A model generated the notes under the pieces. The model saw nothing but the letters and a program-made list of their open reading frames with translations, was not told the origin of the DNA and searched no databases. From Symsagittifera roscoffensis (lineage: Eukaryota > Xenacoelomorpha > Acoela > Convolutidae): 64,000 bases of DNA. The stretch spans positions 31,224,401 through 31,288,400 of the forward strand of contig NC_087067.1 in assembly GCF_963678635.1 (NCBI RefSeq), given 5' to 3'. Both the position numbers and the translations under genes were made by a program. Of this stretch, positions 38,601 to 50,600 are shown one piece after another (position 1 is the stretch's first letter; each line of letters opens with the position of its first letter).

Positions 38601-41600
38601 AGCTAAAGTAAGTTCTGAAGACTGCGAGAAATTTCGTTTTTACAGTATTTACGTTTTTTTTTCTACTAATCCGTTGGATCTATGATCACCAACAAAACAG
38701 TTTATTAGTTTGATTTTAATTGTGCCACAAAATAAATTAAATTCTTTGCTAGCAAAGAAAAAAGCTTGGTTTACATTAATTGACTGTGGCATACATGAAA
38801 TTGAATGTGATCTAGAACTAATCTATAACTGTGTTGTAAAAATTATTTTAAGTAGTTTTTGCGGAGAGGAACTTTAAAGAACGATCTATACAAAAGAAAA
38901 GGTAATGTTTTGTGTCCCAAAATAACTCTAAAAATCTGCAAAGTTTAAGTCAATCTCTTGGTTTAGTTCTATAAGTTCTGTTTTTTTATCCGACAAAAAC
39001 ATTTGGTAAAAGTCTATCTAACCAGCGTGTTCATCCTCTATAGTTTGTTTCATTACTAGGTTTTGTAGGCAGGTGGAAAGGATCTAATGGTCAGTAATAA
39101 TCTTAAGACTGGAGCCGTATTAGTAGTTTTTACAAAGTTCAACTGCCCATACTACTCTTAATATTTCTATTTCAATTGTTGTTTGATTACTTTGAATCAA
39201 ATGCACTTAAAAATTTCGACACAAAAGATACTGTTTTTCAGTCACTTCCTTGGAGTCTATCTTTGATGCTCCAAGACTGTTAAGTGATGTTTTTGATTTG
39301 ACCTTTGGTGGTAATTTCTTGTCAAAAAGAATGTTTTCCTTTAAAATCACTGTTTCTGCCTTTATTTTTTAAAACGCAATATTGTGAATTTCGTTTGATT
39401 GGAATTATGTTTTTTTTCCGAAAAACGTCCTAATTTGGATTAAAAACTCCTAATTGCGAAGGTTTAATTAATTGAAGAAATTACTATCAATTCAATCAGT
39501 TTGAAAATAAAGCAATTGATTTTTTCGTGAAAAAAAAAATTTTTTTTGCTCCTCTCTTGGCAAAGTTGTAAATATGTACAGTTGCTAAATTTTTGTTTAA
39601 AAATAGCTTATGTTCAGAAATTTCTTCTGAAGAGGAAATCAAAATGTCGCTCTAACCCCTTGGAATTCATTGGGAATATATTACAATCCATGAAAACCAG
39701 TCAAGATTTGACAAGTACCGATTTTATTGCCACCAACGAAGCTAAACGGGCATTGCTTGCTTTTAAAATGGTCGAGGGCCAATTGACTATAGGCGTTCTA
39801 TAAATTTAGTTGAAATTTTTTTACCAGCTGCTCCTGGACGCATGGCTTTCGATATTTGTTCTTGTATGTCTTTTTGTTTATAAAATTGGAGCGTAAATCT
39901 AGTTTGAATGATTTTTTGCAGGTTATGACACTAAGGCTAATAACGTGTCCTTCGGATCTTAGTCAAAAAATGTTGTCTTTAATTGAGCCTAATAAATGAA
40001 CAGGTACTCTTTTTCGCTTTAGTTAAGTGAGATCTTATGACTCCTGGGAATATGTTAAATTCATATGATTATATATTTTTACAATCCAAAGACACAAAAT
40101 TTTAAAAAAATTTTAAAAGAAATTTCAAGGAATAGGAGGATCACATAAATATGACTGAGTTTCTGGTTTCTGTCGATATGTGGTAACGAAATGTTCCTGG
40201 AGTTCAACTTTTGGAAGATTGTCAGTTCCGAGAACATTTTTTTGTATTCTTCTTGAAAATAGTAGTCTTTTTTATTCGTTGAAGATTATTTCAACTGTAG
40301 GTTTTCCAATTATTTTAATAGCTGTGTCAGTAAAACACATAAAAAGCCGTTGATAGCTTGATCCACAGCTTTTTTGGCCTAAAGATCTCTCAATTTAAGT
40401 TCTTGTAAAATCCTTTATTTTCAAAAAATTAACATTGCTGGCAGAGTCGACTTGGATAATTGGGCATACCTGGTTTTTATATGCCAGGGAAAAATTTAAC
40501 AATTTCTTCAATTTTTTTGGTGTCTTCGTCGTAAATAGTCCTAACCTTTAGATTAGATTAGTCATCGTTTTCGCTATAACCGGAGGTGATAGGCGGAGTA
40601 GTTAAAGGATTTCCTTCCATCGGATTGAGCAGAAGATCTATATCGAAATTCACCTTGGCTATGATTGTTATTTGGAATAGTTGGAAGGTCTTTTGTAGGA
40701 GTCTGCCAGAATTGTGGAATTCTTCTCACGCCAGATTCAATAATGCCTCACTGCGCCATAATAAAAAATCTAATGCTTAATTTAAAAGGTTAGCAAAAAG
40801 CTTAAGCAATATATAAAAAGTGAGAACGATCACTCCGAAGGTCAATGTCAGAAAAAACCTGCTAAAAGAGTATTCAACTAAATGATATAAAATCAGATCA
40901 GAACACACTGAAACCGTTAAGCGAAAGCTTCGGTCGAATCAAAATTGAACTATCGGTATATATAGGGTCATATAATTTTGATAGTTTTGATAGTTTATAT
41001 TTTAAAATGTTTTTTCATAGAGCAAAAAAAATGTTCTATTTGATTGAAGTCAACCGTCAGTGTGTATATTGAGCGAGACACAAGATCGAATGGTTGCTTG
41101 CCGCAAACTACAATTTCAGGGATGAGAGGAAGAATCTTCCGCGTTTTTCGATGATTACCAGAAACCGAACATTGAGACATGATCGCTCATTGTTAATTGA
41201 GAGGTTTTCTTCTTGAATTTCCCTTACAGAAGTAAAACTGAATATACTTAAACGCTACTTGCTAAAAATTTTTAATAAAAATGTCTTCAAGCGGTTCAAA
41301 GACTAACTACCGCTTTCCTAATTTGGTCAGCGTTTTTTGTACCCGCTGTTACTGCTCGCGGATGAATTCAAGTTTGACGTCATTCGATTTTTTTAATAAA
41401 AAATTTTTATGAAAACAGTTTCAAATAAATACTTGAGGAAGATGAACGAATTGTAAAGATGTTATACAACAAAGTTTGAATTTTGATAAAAAACAGAAAA
41501 GTTTGAATTTTTCTAGGTTAATTTTTTGTAGAAAATTCTAATCTGGCTGAAATCTTTTATAGGCAGCAAACTATGCGAAAATATACATAGTTTACTAACA

Positions 41601-44600
41601 ATAAAAAATTTCAGCCACTTTAGGTTTTTCCTAAATTAGCCCGGAAAAAATCTAGTTTAAAAAGATACCGTTGAATGGTCTTATTATAACATTTCAGCCT
41701 CGAAACGAATCAACCGATGAGCCTGGATAATCTGCTTGGTGCTCTTGATGGATCGTCACCCTCCATTGTTGGAGCCAGTGCCATGACTATGACCTACTAT
41801 GTGGCCACAGTGGACTTGGTCGACTCAGAGGTACGAGCTACAAATCATTGAAAGATGAGAAAAAAAATTGAAATGTAACCTATTTGTATTTTCAAGTCTA
41901 GATATTTCAAATATGACAACAGAAGATACTACTTTTTTTGTGAACTATTTAAGGGAAATGTCCAGTCTTCAAAAGTACATACAAGCATCTGTTCTCTTTG
42001 CCCATCACTATTTATCTATCCCATTTATGTATCCTCTCTGTCTTTTCATTTGAAACACAACACTTTTTCACAGATAATAACTTTTCAGCTCTCTCTGCTC
42101 CTTTTACCACAACAAAAAAATGAAATGCCGAAACAGTCTCATATTAACTTAGAATATGAAGTTGTGATTTGGAAAGGTTGTTCCAAAAAATACTCAACTT
42201 TCATAGTCGTGAAGGTACTGTTCAAGAAGATACAAGACTGACTCTACGGAATGAAATGTTTGCGTGTTTGTAGCCATACGTGAAGGACTGGGAGTCTAAA
42301 TTCCTGGATGTGTGTGAGACGAGCGTGGATGGTCTGCAGGTGTACCGGTTTGCATTCAGGAGTCCCACAGACATCGGCAGTGGGGCTGTGCAGGACGATG
42401 TGCCGTTCCTGTTCGCGGGATACGCCCTCGTCATCTTGTTCCTCTTCACTACCCTCGGAAAATTCAACTGCAAGGACCAGAAGGTAACACGGAACGAGTT
42501 TAGGAGTTTTAAAGATAACATTAATAAAGATTTCTATAAAGATTTCTTCCACGAAACTACAATTCCGTCATTTTGATGCAAACTGCACCTCGTGTATCTG
42601 AAAAATGTTTATTCAGGCGGCAGTTTTGATTTCAGAATCAGCTACCCTATTGGCAGTTTTCCAGCTACTCTCAATTTTTATATATTAGTAACATGAACTG
42701 TTTTTCTTTTTCATATTTCAATCAAATTTTGAGAGGTTGTTTATTTGTAGGTCTATCTGGCAATGACGGGCATTCTGTGCGTGGTTCTGTCTATCTCCAT
42801 CTCATTCTCCTCCGCCTCGCTTTTCCAGATGGACTATGGACCCATTCACTCGGTCCTACCCTTTCTGCTACTGGGTAACACTCATGACACCCTTTTTCAG
42901 AGACTGAAGCAAAAGTTGAAGCTTTTTTTTTACCATAAACGAAACTTCCAAAGACAGAGCTATAGTTTTTGTGTATAAATAACTAATTTTGCATCCGAGT
43001 CCAGAAATGACTGAAATGATTTTTAAAATTTTTTTTGTTTTTTGAATGATTTTTTTAACCTGAAATGAAACAAACGATTGGCACAGATTTCGTCCTACTA
43101 CAGATTTTGTCCTATTTATTTAGTTAACAAATTTCGCGCCATACAGATTTCGTCTCATATCCAAGATTGTGGGACGAAATCTGTGTACGCTACGAAATCT
43201 GTTGAAATTGAAATGGCACGAGAGCTGTCTGGGACGAAATCTGTCAAAGCCGAAACAAACTAAACAAAACTGCAAAAATTGGAGGTAGAAATCGCCAAAT
43301 TAACATACGAGTTTTTAAGTATCAATAGGTTATGATGATTTTTTGTTTAGGAGTAATGAACTTCGTGAGTGCTCTTATATGTCTTGCTGATTTCTTTTTC
43401 AGGAAAAAGTCTTAAAAATTGTTGACGCCAATTTTGATATTTCGCGGTTTGACTTGTATTTTCTTTTAAAGTTCAGCAAAATATATGTTTTGCGTATTGA
43501 TCTAGTTTTGTCAAATTGTGTTAATTTTTACAAAAAATGCCCATCATAAATTGTTTTACAAATTCAAAGAGCTTTAGAGCTTTACGGCCATCTGCTTTTA
43601 AAATTTCTTTCAGTTTTCTTGCGTTTATTACTCTTTTCCAACTATTAGCTGACTATGTTTTTTTCGGTTTTTTCAGAAGGCCTTAAAATATGTTCACGCT
43701 CAGAATTGATTTTTCACGGTTTGATTTTTGATTTTTTCAGCCAAAATATAAAAGTCGCAAAAAACCTGGTCGACTTCTAGTTTCGAAAGTGAATTCTAAT
43801 TTTTAGGTTTTCCTAAAAATGCCTTTTGATCCAGTTTTCTCAAATTGGATTACTTTTATCAAAAAAGTGCCGATCATAAGCTCTTCTTGAAACTCAAAGA
43901 ATTTGAAGGGCATTTATTTTTTTCTTTAACATTCGAAAGTCGAGATTTTCTTAAAATAAACTAGTCATTTTTTTTTATTTAATTGCGTTCATTCACTCTT
44001 TTCCAACTGTCTGTTGGCTATGTTTTGAAATACAAAATTGAACAGTTTCCAAAAAACAAGCGACTTTTTTTTATGTTTCCTTGCGTTCATTGACTCTTTG
44101 CCAATTGTCTGTCGGCCATGTTAAAAGAATTAAGTAAAGTAGGGAGGTCAGCACCAATTGTATAATTTAGTCTGAAAGTCAAATAGTTCAGAACAGTTTT
44201 TCTCGACCCCAACTTGCTTATACAGTTTTTGAATCCAACTCACACCCAATAGGGCCATAACACGATATAACTATTGACGCCGAACAGGTTTCCTTTGAGA
44301 TAGTAAAAACCGTCGGGGAAAAAATCTTCCAACCGCATAGCTTCTTCAAGCTCCCTTCAAGGGGGTTAGTCGGAATAAAAGGATATTCAGTCACGGTGCA
44401 AGTGGCACAAAATATTTTGGTCACAGTTTTCATTGCATTTTTTAATGTACAAAAAGAAACATTTTTATAAATGGTTTTTTTTGGACTCCAAATCAAACCA
44501 ATTGGATTATAAGGTGAATTTATTTTGACTCCTTATGCATTTTCTCTGAAGTCCTTAAAATGGGGTTAAAAGCACTACGCCATAATGCCTTCAAGTCGCC

Positions 44601-47600
44601 TTGTCTTTCATTTAGTCCTGCCACTTCATCGTACCCCTTCGTCTTGATCGGAACATAAAACAAGGCGAGCTATGCCAGAAACAAGAATAAATTTATGGAC
44701 ACCTAATTTTTCAGCATTCATTTTTGTACAGCTGCTTGGACAATTTATCAGCATAAAGCCTTAGACTCTAAGTGTTTTCCGCTTGCAACTTATTTAGCCG
44801 CTTGTTCAGGTATTGGCGTTGACGACATGTTTGTATTCGTGTCTGCTTGGGAGAATCTGACCCCTCGAGAGAAGACACTTTCTCTGCCCGAGCGAATCGG
44901 ATACATGACCAAACACGCTGGAGTCTCCATTCTGATTACGTCACTGACCGACTTCTTGGCTTTCCTGATAGGAGCAACAACCGTATGTTACATAACATGC
45001 GCTCTACTATGTAATCATTACTTAAGATAAAAGATAACTGAAATAACAGGTGTGCTTTTAGATCATTCCAGCTTTACGTTCGTTCTGTGTCTTCGCGGCT
45101 ATGGGAATTCTGGGCATTTTCTTCTTGACTCTCTTCCTCTTTTCGGGAGTTCTCGTCTACGATCAGAGAAGGGTGGACAATGGAAGGAATGCGTGTTGCT
45201 GCTGTGTGCCCTTGGGAGATGACTACCAACCCAGTCGTTGTAGTGAATCTTCCATTTCGGAGAAGATTTTCAGCAACTATGTTGCCAAAGGTCTCACTTT
45301 CTTGCCAATCAAGGTGAGCAGCAAGCTGACTAGCGCATTTTGGGCATTAGCCAAGACTTGTGTTATGCTTTTTCTCTTTCAGTGAGAACTTTCAAAGTTT
45401 CTTTCAAAACTTCAAAGTTTGTCTCAAAACGTTTGCTTCAAAACAGGTTTTGAAGCTTAGAAAATTTTCCTGAAATATTTTAATCGAATTCAGGAACGCT
45501 CGATATAAGCCAAAAAATTTATGCAGTTGAAAATGCATGCTGAAGCTTCAGGCTCAAAAAAGTTTGAAAGATAAAGAGAAATTTGAAACACAATTTGAAA
45601 GAGTTATCGTTTTTGTAAGTATGGTAAGATTGTTCAGCTCTTTTGAGTGGGTCAGTTTGCTGGAATAACTTACCGCATCTCTTCGCTGCTGTAGATCATT
45701 GTAGTGCTGGTCACAGTGGGACTGCTGGGAGCTGGGATTGCAGGCGTCGCCATGATCGAACAGGACTTCGACCCCAACTGGTTCATCCCTGAAGGGAACT
45801 ATCTGTACGACTATTTGGAACAGTCCGAAACATACTTTCCAGGAGACGGAGATGATGCATATGTATTCTTCGGTTAGTCCACCTCCACCATATAGACAAT
45901 TAGAGTTCAGGGCAGTATCAAATTTAATGGGAGGGGGGGGGAGATCCTTTTGTCGAAAATACGACCCCCACATTACCTAAAGGGTCCATCATGTGGTACA
46001 GCTATGTTGAAAGAGTACATCCATTTTTATCCGCCTCTAATGTATACAAAATTTGAGGAAGAAGGGGGATGATGAAGCTCGCACTGAAAAATACAATTTG
46101 TGTTGAAAATTGTCTCAAATACTCAAAAATAGGATCTTTCTAAGATAAGAGCCCTCGAGAAAACCCTAGATCTGCGCCTCGTTCAGGGTCCTACCTAAAA
46201 AAAAATACCATAAAATAGTGGGAAATCAGCTTGAAGCTGTTTTAGGTCCAATGTTTTTTCGCTTCCAGACTTTTTGGCAGCAAATTTTGATTAAAACGGG
46301 TCTCGAGATGATGAGCAAGGACAAAAGAGTCTAGTTTTGTAAATTATTTTGAGGACTTTATAACTAACCTTGGATTCGCAGTTATGAAAATAGAGCTCTT
46401 TGGCAGATATTTTTAAGAAGTAAAGAGTGGCCTAGATATAAGTTTGCAAAATATGCCCTTTTAGTGTTTTGAGATAAATCAGATAACATTCTGTAGAATT
46501 TATGAATGAAAAAATTGCAAATTGCAAACTCGTTATTTCAGAAAATCTTAGAGCCCGCCCTGTTAAGAATAGCAAGAAAAAGTTTTCACCTAAGCTTCAA
46601 AAAATTAGATTATTAGCGTACTCCTAAAATAGCCATTTGCGGTCCGGTTTCTCTGCTCGTAAACCAAATTACACACCTTGCCTCTTACTTTTATGAGAAA
46701 AAATTGAGTCTGAATGGAAAAAGTAAAATTTTAACTTCTGTTGCTTAACATTTTTTGATTGACATGTGATCTAAAATTTAAACGCTTTTTACAATGTGAG
46801 TGATTTTCAGCTACTGCTAACAAAAAAAATGTGTTTAGAAAAACAAAGTACTGCTTATTTGAAGATCAACATTTATCCCCTTTTCAATGCGTTAATCAAA
46901 AACTGAAGAATGCATGTACTCCTCATAGAAAAAAACAGGCCGTTGTACTAAGATGTTTTATTGTCAAAATTGTTAATGTTCTTAGCTTGATTGAAACCAA
47001 AATTAATCAAACTATTTGAAAAAATATATGTGCTCAGTCCTAAATGAAACATCAAAACAACGTAGAAGTCACGATCGATTTCTACCCCTTTGAGTCTTTT
47101 TTAAAGAATGATGGGCAAAATTTAAAAAATCAAATAGCCCAGCACTCCTCGTAATCATTCGCACATATAAGTACATTTGAATGTATGTGCGATTTTTGTT
47201 CTACGAAGATTATGGTCACAGGCAAACGCACTCCACCCTCACACACACACACACACACACACACTTCTTCTTACTTCTAGTATACTTCCCGTCATAAATC
47301 ATTTTCAGTAGATTGATATGATGAGTAATTTGCTCGACTGTTTTCATTTAGAATTGAACTTTGTTCATTTTGTGCGAGCTACCAACTCATTCTTTTTGGC
47401 TTCCAATTACAGGTGACATCGACTACTACGACAACTACGGCACTCTGCTGGGTCTTCCCGACCGACTGAGGAATGAAGTGGAGGGCGTGGCAGACAACAG
47501 CCCGGATTTTTACCTCACTGCATTCGACTCCTGGATAACAAGTTACAGTGGAGGGGTCGCAAACATCACGACCAGACAAGATGCAACAACAAGTATTTCA

Positions 47601-50600
47601 CATCATGCGTTACAAATGTTGCAAGTGTTTTTTTAATGGTAGATGTAAATAAGATGCAATGAAGATCGCGGGTTACCGCAATGAAGCTAAATTTGGGAGC
47701 TTTTCGGAAAATGTGGACCAACATTTTTTAGAGCGCAAACTTTACCTTAAATTTAGCAGAAGTTAGTGAAAATTGTACTTGAAATTGAACTAAGTTCGAG
47801 TCAGCCCACAGGGTGCTAAAATTTGAAAACCTCTCTCCGTTGCTTAAAAATCAAACACTGCTCGCATCTAAATTCAGGCTTAAACATTCAATTTTAATGA
47901 ATTTTATATAGATTATGTGACAATCAATAATCGTTAATTTTTATAACAATATTTAAGTTTCTAAGCAATTTACATCCGATTAAAATAACGATGAGTATAT
48001 ATCATACAAAAAACTGAAGAATGTTTAAAATTATTGGATTATATTAGTTTATAAATACAGTGCTGACTTAAATTATCCGGACAGACTTAAATATTATTAT
48101 AAAATTAACGATTATTGTCACAGAATTTGTATAATATTCAATTAAGTTTGTGCTCTAGAAAGTGTTGGTCAACATTTTCCGAAAAGCTCCCAAATTTAGC
48201 TTTATTGCGATAACCCGCGGTCTTCATTGCAACTTATTAAGATCTACCACAGAAATACCCCTTGCAGATTTTGTGGGAAAAGTTTTGTCTAAAATATGTC
48301 ACAAACAAAAAACACGGGAAATGTTGAAAAAGTTTTTTTTTAACAAAAAGTTAGGTGTTTTTATAGTAAAAATGACAATTTTTGTCTATCAAACGAAAAA
48401 TAATAATTCATAAAAATTGTTAGGAAAATTTTCCTTTCTTCAACTTTGTTGGGCCACCTAAGAAGCTCAGTCCAATCATTTTGATGAGGTTTTGTCAAAA
48501 TTTGATTAAAAGTAATGAACGTACTGAAAATTCTTTAATTGGTCTTGCTGAATTTTTCTTGCTCTTAAGGTTTTGCGTTTTTCCTGATTAAAAAGAAAAG
48601 CATAACTTGATCCGTTTTTAGGGTGAAATTTTAAGACCGAATTTTGCACAGCAAAATTGCACCATGTTAATTCATCTGAAAACTTTAAGTAACTTCTTTC
48701 CTTATCATCTTTGTCTGAAATTAAAACAAAGTGAGAAAAACGCTTTTTAAAAATCGAGATTTATGCATTTTGTCAGGATACTTTAAATCATACTTTTTGT
48801 TTTTTTGTTTTACACGACCAAGTTCCTGTTTGTTTCAATTTCATCGGTTTTTTTTGAAAAAAAATTTTTGTGAAAGCTCATTTGTTTGACTCCGCATAGA
48901 TATGCATCGATTTTTGGGCATTCAAAAAAATTTTGTCAAAAAACGATAAAAATGAAACATACAGAAATATACAGAAACATACCTGCTAGGCTTTCAAAGT
49001 CCGAATATAAGTCGAGCACGTCGGACCGGGATAGATGAATACTGACGCTTGAACTTAGATGCAGGCGAAACAAACACAATTTGCAACCCTGTCAAACCAT
49101 ACTTTATCCCAATTATAGCAGTTAGTTAAATGATTATACAAATCGAGAGATACAGTCAGTTGGTAAATTGGAGTGTTTCAGAACTACCAAACAACCAACC
49201 CAACTTCGTTTATCTGTTGAAGTATTACCTGGCCAACGATGGCCAATCATACGCCTCGGAAGTCAACTTCAACGCGGCTCAAGATGATATCACAGTTAGT
49301 GCAAGCATTTCGTTTACTCTTATCAAAGTAAAAGCTAACAGCGTCTCAAACTGAATATTTAATAATCATAATAATGATAAATTGTTTTCAAACCAATTAT
49401 TGTTTCAAACACAAAATTAAGTATACACCTTTAGGTTTAAGTAATTTACCCTTATTACAGGTTGCACTATTTTTTGTCAAATCCGGATTTCCAACAAGAA
49501 TGGTGGATCTATAATTTTGCAAGGGGCGATGCTTGCAAGCTTTTGAGACAATTTAAAATGCAATTTTTGGCGCATGCTCCCTAGTGAAAGACAAACAATG
49601 GTCGTCAGAAATGTACAATTTAGTCATCATTTGAGCTGTTTAGTTCTTCTCAGCAAATCACCATTGGTTAAAAACTACAAACAGGCAATCATGTGGTTTT
49701 TCTGGACTGAGAAACGTTGTCGCCTACTGAGCAACGATTACTGATCATCGGTGGGCCTCGAAACTCCAACCCATTTATTCACTGATGAGAATAAAAAATT
49801 TAAAGAGTTCTGTGCGTGGTTATTGAGGTGTTTTGCTTCTAGAGTTCGCGCATGTACCTGGTGTTCTCTAAGATGCCCAACTCGGCTAAGAGGATAGACG
49901 CTATGGACGGGGCCAGGGACGTGGTGGACTCGATGGGGTTCGGGGACACCAATGCATTCGTCTACTCGGACGCATTCCTCGTCTGGGAAGGTGACAAGGT
50001 CAGTACATTAGAACTCAGCTACAACTCCTATTGCGTCCAAGGTCATTTCTAGAGCATTAAAATTGCTCAATTACAGCCACCAAATTGCACAAAAAGCCAT
50101 TCCAGAAAAGCTGAAGCCTGTCGTAAAATGAAGCGCAAGTAGTAGAAAAAATTGGGTGAGGTTTTCTGTAACGTTGGAAATTTTCAGACTTGAGAAGTTC
50201 TATAGCCAGTGGATTCGACTAAAACCTAAATTACTTCACTCCGAGCGCACCTGACTAGTCTTACACTATATGTAGTGTGTTTACTGTGTAGGTGATCTAT
50301 CTGGAGCTGTTCCGCAACATAGGCATGGCGTTCATTGTGGTATTCCTGGTGTGTATGCTGCTCATCGCCAACATCGCCATAGTGGTCATGGTGCTCTCGT
50401 GCGTGGTGTTCACGCTGGTTAGTGAACGATTATTCAACCAATTAGTTCACGTATTTAACAAAAAGTCAGAAAACTTACAACTTTTAGTAGTTTGCCCAAA
50501 ATGAAAATATCGACAATCAATCAGCCTGCTGTCGATTTTTTTTTTGTTTTCTTGTTGGGGTGGCAAAAAGCTTTTGATTTATTTAGAGTTGAAAATAATC

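Larger units (their letters stand above)
34140..41200 (-). mobile_element. decayed Ty3/Gypsy LTR retrotransposon in intron 4, with nested insertions
   Basis: Read on the - strand from about 41200 downward. A possible leader with ATGGCGCAGTGAG near 40755, resembling a Gypsy primer-binding site, abuts putative LTR sequence to its right. A protease-like VDSASNVNFL lies near 40430-40460. An RNase H region at about 39070-39190 has IEIEILRVVWAVELCKNY and IITDH with intervening stops, very close to the Gypsy 'EKE.LAVVWAV...TDH' pattern. A possible integrase tail lies near 38200, and an Arg-rich RRSPRN end near 37690. Sequence at 40765-40940 resembles 34160-34420 in the same orientation (AAATCTAATGCT, AAAGTGAGRAC, TGCTAAAAGA), which would fit two diverged LTRs. 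Many stops; non-functional. LTR limits are approximate. Confidence 0.6.

Noticed and set aside
49119-49181. An earlier start for patched exon 12
   Set aside because: Acceptors before 49129 lead into stops, and those at 49147, 49149, 49155 and 49159 do not match the phase left by exon 11; only 49181 fits.
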